37,938 nt of DNA from Comamonadaceae bacterium (GTDB lineage: Bacteria > Pseudomonadota > Gammaproteobacteria > Burkholderiales > Burkholderiaceae_C). How positions within the stretch are numbered: position 1 is the first letter of the stretch; the number at the start of each line of letters is the position of its first letter. The DNA is taken from assembly GCA_947442105.1 (NCBI GenBank), contig CANEVH010000039.1, positions 1-37,938 of the forward strand. The letters are read 5' to 3'. The notes beneath the pieces were generated by a model. The model did not search any database. It worked only from the letters and a program-made list of their open reading frames with translations, and was not told where the DNA came from. Both the position numbers and the translations under genes were made by a program. Positions 35,478 through 37,938 of the stretch are shown here, piece after piece.

Positions 35478-37938
35478 GCAGCACTCCTTGCATCCAGGGC
35501 AGTTTGATGGTGGAAAAGCTCCAGGGCAGGCGGTCTAGCAGCATGTCAAAGGCACGCGGCTGAACTTTCAGGCGCCAGGCTTGGGGCTCGCCGTGATCAG
35601 CGCCTTGGCGCTCTAGCCGGCCTTCGCGCTGCAAAAAGCTTTCGCGCAGCCCGGCCACCGAGGTGCTGCCTAGGGCCTTCCAGTGCGCGATGACCGCACC
35701 CAGCAACTGCGCCAGCAGCGCGTGGTCCTCGGCACTGAGCGGCGCGCAACTGGGAAGCAGCTCGCTAGGCGCCACACCGCACAGCAGCTTGGACAGGGGC
35801 CAAAAGGGCTCGCTGCTGGGCTCTTCGCCACGCACCAGGGCTTGCAGGCACAGCACGCCACGCGCCTGGGCCGGGCCGTCCACAAAGCGCCCGGCCTCTA
35901 CCAAACCCAGGTGTTTGAACAGCCGCTCCAGGTACACGCTGAGCAGCACTTGCCCTGCATCTTCCAGCCAAATAGGCGCCCCCGCGCTGCCAGGGCTGCT
36001 GGGCGGCGGCACCTGCATAGGGGTTTGCGCGGCGCGTGCGCGTGGCAAGGGAGGCGCGGATGGTGCGGATGGTGCAGGGGCTGCAACGGTACTGCGCGCG
36101 TGCGGTGGCACTGGGCGCTGGCCTGTGTTGGGGGGAGTGCCCGGTGCTGCGGTGGATGCCTGGGCTGCTGGCGCCGATGGAGAAACCGGTGGAGCCGATG
36201 GAGAAACTGCTGGCGCCAGTGGCGGGGCTGCGGGCGCGCCAATAGCTGCCAGGTAGTGCCTGCGCAAAGCCGCCGGCTGCGCCGGGCCGGCCAGCACAAA
36301 CAAGTGCTCGCACAACAAGGCCCAGTGGCGCGCCAGTGCAGCGGCGGTGACCACGCCAGGCGCAGTGGACGCGGCCGGCGCTTGCGCAGGGGGGAGAGGC
36401 AGCGCAGGCGCGGTGGAGGCGGACAGCGCAGGCGCCGTGGCGGAAGACAGCGCTTGCGCGGTGGAGGCGGATAGCGCTTGCGCTGTGGCAGCCCTGGCGT
36501 CTGGCGGCGCAGGCGACGTGGCAGGGGTGTGGTGCACCTGTTGCAGCAACAAATCATGCGCGCACCGGCGCAGGGCCTGGCCCACCGGGCCAAACTGGGC
36601 CTGCAGCCAACGCCAGCGCTGGGTCTCGCTAAAGCGGGCGCACCACAGGGCGCAATGCGCGGGCTGCTCCAGCAGCCGGGCCAGCGCCAGCCGCTGCGTG
36701 GGGCCCCAGGCGTTGTGCTCGCATTGCAGCCACAAGGCATGCAACTGCTGGGTGACGGTCTGCGCTGCGTGCTGCGCAGGGGGTGGGCTTGCGTCGCCGG
36801 CATGCCGTGCATGGACGGTATGCGCGCCTTGGGCAAGAAGCGGATCGTCACCCGCAGGCGCCGCGTGGACAGCAGGCGCACCTGGGTTAACCAGGCGAGC
36901 GTCGCCCGCCGGTGCGGCTTGGGCAAGATGCGCACCTGGGTCAACTAGGCGAGCGTCGCCAGCCGGTGCGCCCTGGGCAAGGTGTGCAGCTTTGCCAGCA
37001 GGTGCCGCGTGGTCTGCATACGCGCCTTGTGCAGCATCAAAGGCAAGGGCAGCCTGCGCAGCGTGTTGGGCGCTGCGCTGCAGCGCTAGCCAGGCGGTTT
37101 GCCAGTGGACTTGCAGAGTGGCTTGGCTGGGTGGGGTGGTATGGGTTTGCACATAGCGCTGGGCTTCTTGCCATAGCCAGCGCCGCAGCGCGGCTGCTGG
37201 CCAGGCCAGGGGCGCGGGCAGCTCTGGCATGGCGGGGGCCGCGTTGAAAGCTGTGGGTTGTTCGGCGTCCAGGCCTGCGGGCGCTGCTGCGCGCTCTGCG
37301 GTTTGGCCGGGTGCTTGCCACCGGGCGACCAGTGCGGGCAACCAGGCGTATTGAAGCAGGTCCGCACTGGCGCTGGCGCTAGCGCTGGCACTGTCACTTT
37401 CACTTTCACGTTCACTGTCACTGGTGCTTGCACTGTCACTGGCAGGTGTGGCAGGTGTTGCAGGTGTGGCAGTGCGCTGCAAGCGCGGCGGTGCCGGGTC
37501 GCGGGCGGCGTGAACAGGCGTGCGGTCATCAGGTGCTGGTTCAACACGTGCTGGTTCAAAACCTACGGGTTCAATACCTGCATGCGCAACTTGGACAGCA
37601 AGTGCACCTTGGTCAACATGGGTAGCGTCGCCAGCCGGTGCGGCTTGGGCAAAGTGTGCAGCGTTGCCAGCAGGTGCTGCTTGCACAGGATGCGCACCTT
37701 GGTCAACAAGGCTAGCGTCGCCAGCAAGTGGCGCGTGGACAACAGGCACACCTTGGTCAACATGGGTAGCATCGCCAGCCGGTGCACCCTGGACAAGGTG
37801 CGCAGCGTTGCCTGGAAGTGCCGCGTGGTCTGCATCCGCGCCTTGTGCAGCATCAACGGCAAGGACAGCCTGCGCAGCGTATTGGGCGCTGCGCTGCAGC
37901 GCCAGCCAGGTGGTTTGCCAATGGTTTTGCAGAGTGGC
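35461..37938 (-). CDS. Contractile injection system tape-measure family protein (5' end outside window)
   Basis: The open frame runs without stop from 37938 to the TGA at 35461-35463, giving 825 residues with no true start; the GTG at 37749 is not the real start. The C-terminal ~190 residues are the conserved CIS tape-measure-type domain, with IWLEDAGQVLLSVYLERLF, GLVEAGRF, WPLSKLLCG and MLLDRLPWSFSTIKLPWM. The rest is Ala/Pro/Gln-rich and repetitive, with arrays of an 18-residue unit resembling APAGDARLVDPGAHLAQA, a Ser/Asp/Glu run and LSAST repeats. Family members (Afp14-like) are held to set tube length. Here the low-complexity content is unusually high. Confidence 0.85.
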   Translation of the reverse strand, partial: ATLQNHWQTTWLALQRSAQYAAQAVLAVDAAQGADADHAALPGNAAHLVQGAPAGDATHVDQGVPVVHAPLAGDASLVDQGAHPVQAAPAGNAAHFAQAAPAGDATHVDQGALAVQVAHAGIEPVGFEPARVEPAPDDRTPVHAARDPAPPRLQRTATPATPATPASDSASTSDSERESESDSASASASASADLLQYAWLPALVARWQAPGQTAERAAAPAGLDAEQPTAFNAAPAMPELPAPLAWPAAALRRWLWQEAQRYVQTHTTPPSQATLQVHWQTAWLALQRSAQHAAQAALAFDAAQGAYADHAAPAGKAAHLAQGAPAGDARLVDPGAHLAQAAPAGDARLVNPGAPAVHAAPAGDDPLLAQGAHTVHARHAGDASPPPAQHAAQTVTQQLHALWLQCEHNAWGPTQRLALARLLEQPAHCALWCARFSETQRWRWLQAQFGPVGQALRRCAHDLLLQQVHHTPATSPAPPDARAATAQALSASTAQALSSATAPALSASTAPALPLPPAQAPAASTAPGVVTAAALARHWALLCEHLFVLAGPAQPAALRRHYLAAIGAPAAPPLAPAVSPSAPPVSPSAPAAQASTAAPGTPPNTGQRPVPPHARSTVAAPAPSAPSAPPLPRARAAQTPMQVPPPSSPGSAGAPIWLEDAGQVLLSVYLERLFKHLGLVEAGRFVDGPAQARGVLCLQALVRGEEPSSEPFWPLSKLLCGVAPSELLPSCAPLSAEDHALLAQLLGAVIAHWKALGSTSVAGLRESFLQREGRLERQGADHGEPQAWRLKVQPRAFDMLLDRLPWSFSTIKLPWMQGVLHVEWR
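36793..37012 (-). repeat. 54-base tandem repeats inside the tape-measure gene, array 1
   Basis: Units of 54 bases (18 codons) are clear at 36876-36929 and 36930-36983, with decayed units on both sides. Each encodes a version of APAGDARLVDPGAHLAQA. The repeats keep the reading frame. Confidence 0.85.
37016..37122 (-). repeat. Long in-frame duplication in the tape-measure gene, copy 1
   Basis: This 107-base segment encodes ATLQVHWQTAWLALQRSAQ and what follows. It is nearly identical to 37832-37938, 816 bases (272 codons) away. Confidence 0.9.
37364..37440 (-). repeat. Hexanucleotide-like repeat encoding a Ser/Ala/Asp/Glu run
   Basis: Repeating GCACTG-, GCGCTG- and TCACTT-like hexamers encode SDSERESESDSASASASAS. 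The run can expand or shrink by six bases without a frameshift. Confidence 0.75.
37560..37830 (-). repeat. 54-base repeats inside the tape-measure gene, array 2
   Basis: Decayed units of the same 18-codon repeat as in array 1, such as APAGDATHVDQGALAVQV and APLAGDASLVDQGAHPVQ. The array leads into the second copy of the long duplication at the window edge. Confidence 0.8.
37832..37938 (-). repeat. Long in-frame duplication in the tape-measure gene, copy 2 (cut by window edge)
   Basis: This segment encodes ATLQNHWQTTWLALQRSAQ and what follows. It is the partner of 37016-37122. The duplication probably extends past the window end. Confidence 0.9.

Noticed and set aside
36793-37830. Repeat arrays considered as CRISPR
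   Set aside because: The repeats are contiguous, in frame and coding, without unique spacers.
37563-37862. Separate small minus-strand frame at the right edge
   Set aside because: It is another frame of the repetitive tape-measure gene, which runs open through the window end.

Overview
The window looks like chromosome of a Gram-negative betaproteobacterium, most likely Burkholderiales (Comamonadaceae-like). The DNA is GC-rich with many long antisense shadow frames. It carries a Lol lipoprotein export module, glutathione synthesis and glutathione-linked formaldehyde oxidation, a Tct-type tricarboxylate permease pair, and an RpfE-type/recJ gene pair. No rRNA, tRNA or CRISPR array was seen.

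Positions 1-27110 are mostly housekeeping and metabolic genes. On the left are a cut-off transposase-like start, an SDR oxidoreductase, yaeQ and a RelB/ParE-type toxin-antitoxin pair. An RpfE-type gene and recJ follow on the minus strand. Divergent from them runs a tightly packed plus-strand cluster: small lipoprotein, lolC, lolD, a secreted alpha/beta hydrolase, tatD, a spermidine-synthase-like gene, an orphan GspE-type ATPase, tctB and tctA. A bidirectional terminator separates this cluster from a minus-strand rubrerythrin / Fe-S oxidoreductase / DUF3501 group and a NUDIX hydrolase. Next come an SDR, gshA, an ylqF/rbgA-type GTPase, a class III alcohol dehydrogenase, and a lipid-degradation-like run (fadH, SDR, acyl-CoA synthetase).

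Positions 27285-37938, all minus strand, are the 3' part of an extracellular contractile injection system (eCIS) locus that continues past the right edge. In transcription order it holds a CIS tape-measure-family gene (5' end missing, rich in internal repeats), an AAA+ ATPase, a protein with an Ig-like domain, a GH18-like domain and three C-terminal membrane segments, and two proteins with an N-terminal DUF4157 (eCIS core) domain. The first four genes overlap head to tail, which suggests translational coupling.

The two DUF4157 proteins are the most interesting part. Their first ~165 residues are nearly identical, but their C-terminal domains are unrelated: one has a His-Me-finger-nuclease-like motif, the other an ADP-ribosyltransferase-like pattern. 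The second copy also carries a 52-base duplicate of the 3' end of the upstream membrane-protein gene, so it arose by segmental duplication followed by replacement of the toxin tail. Seven copies of a REP-like repeat surround this second cassette. The picture is of a toxin-cargo cassette being duplicated and re-tipped at the end of an eCIS operon.
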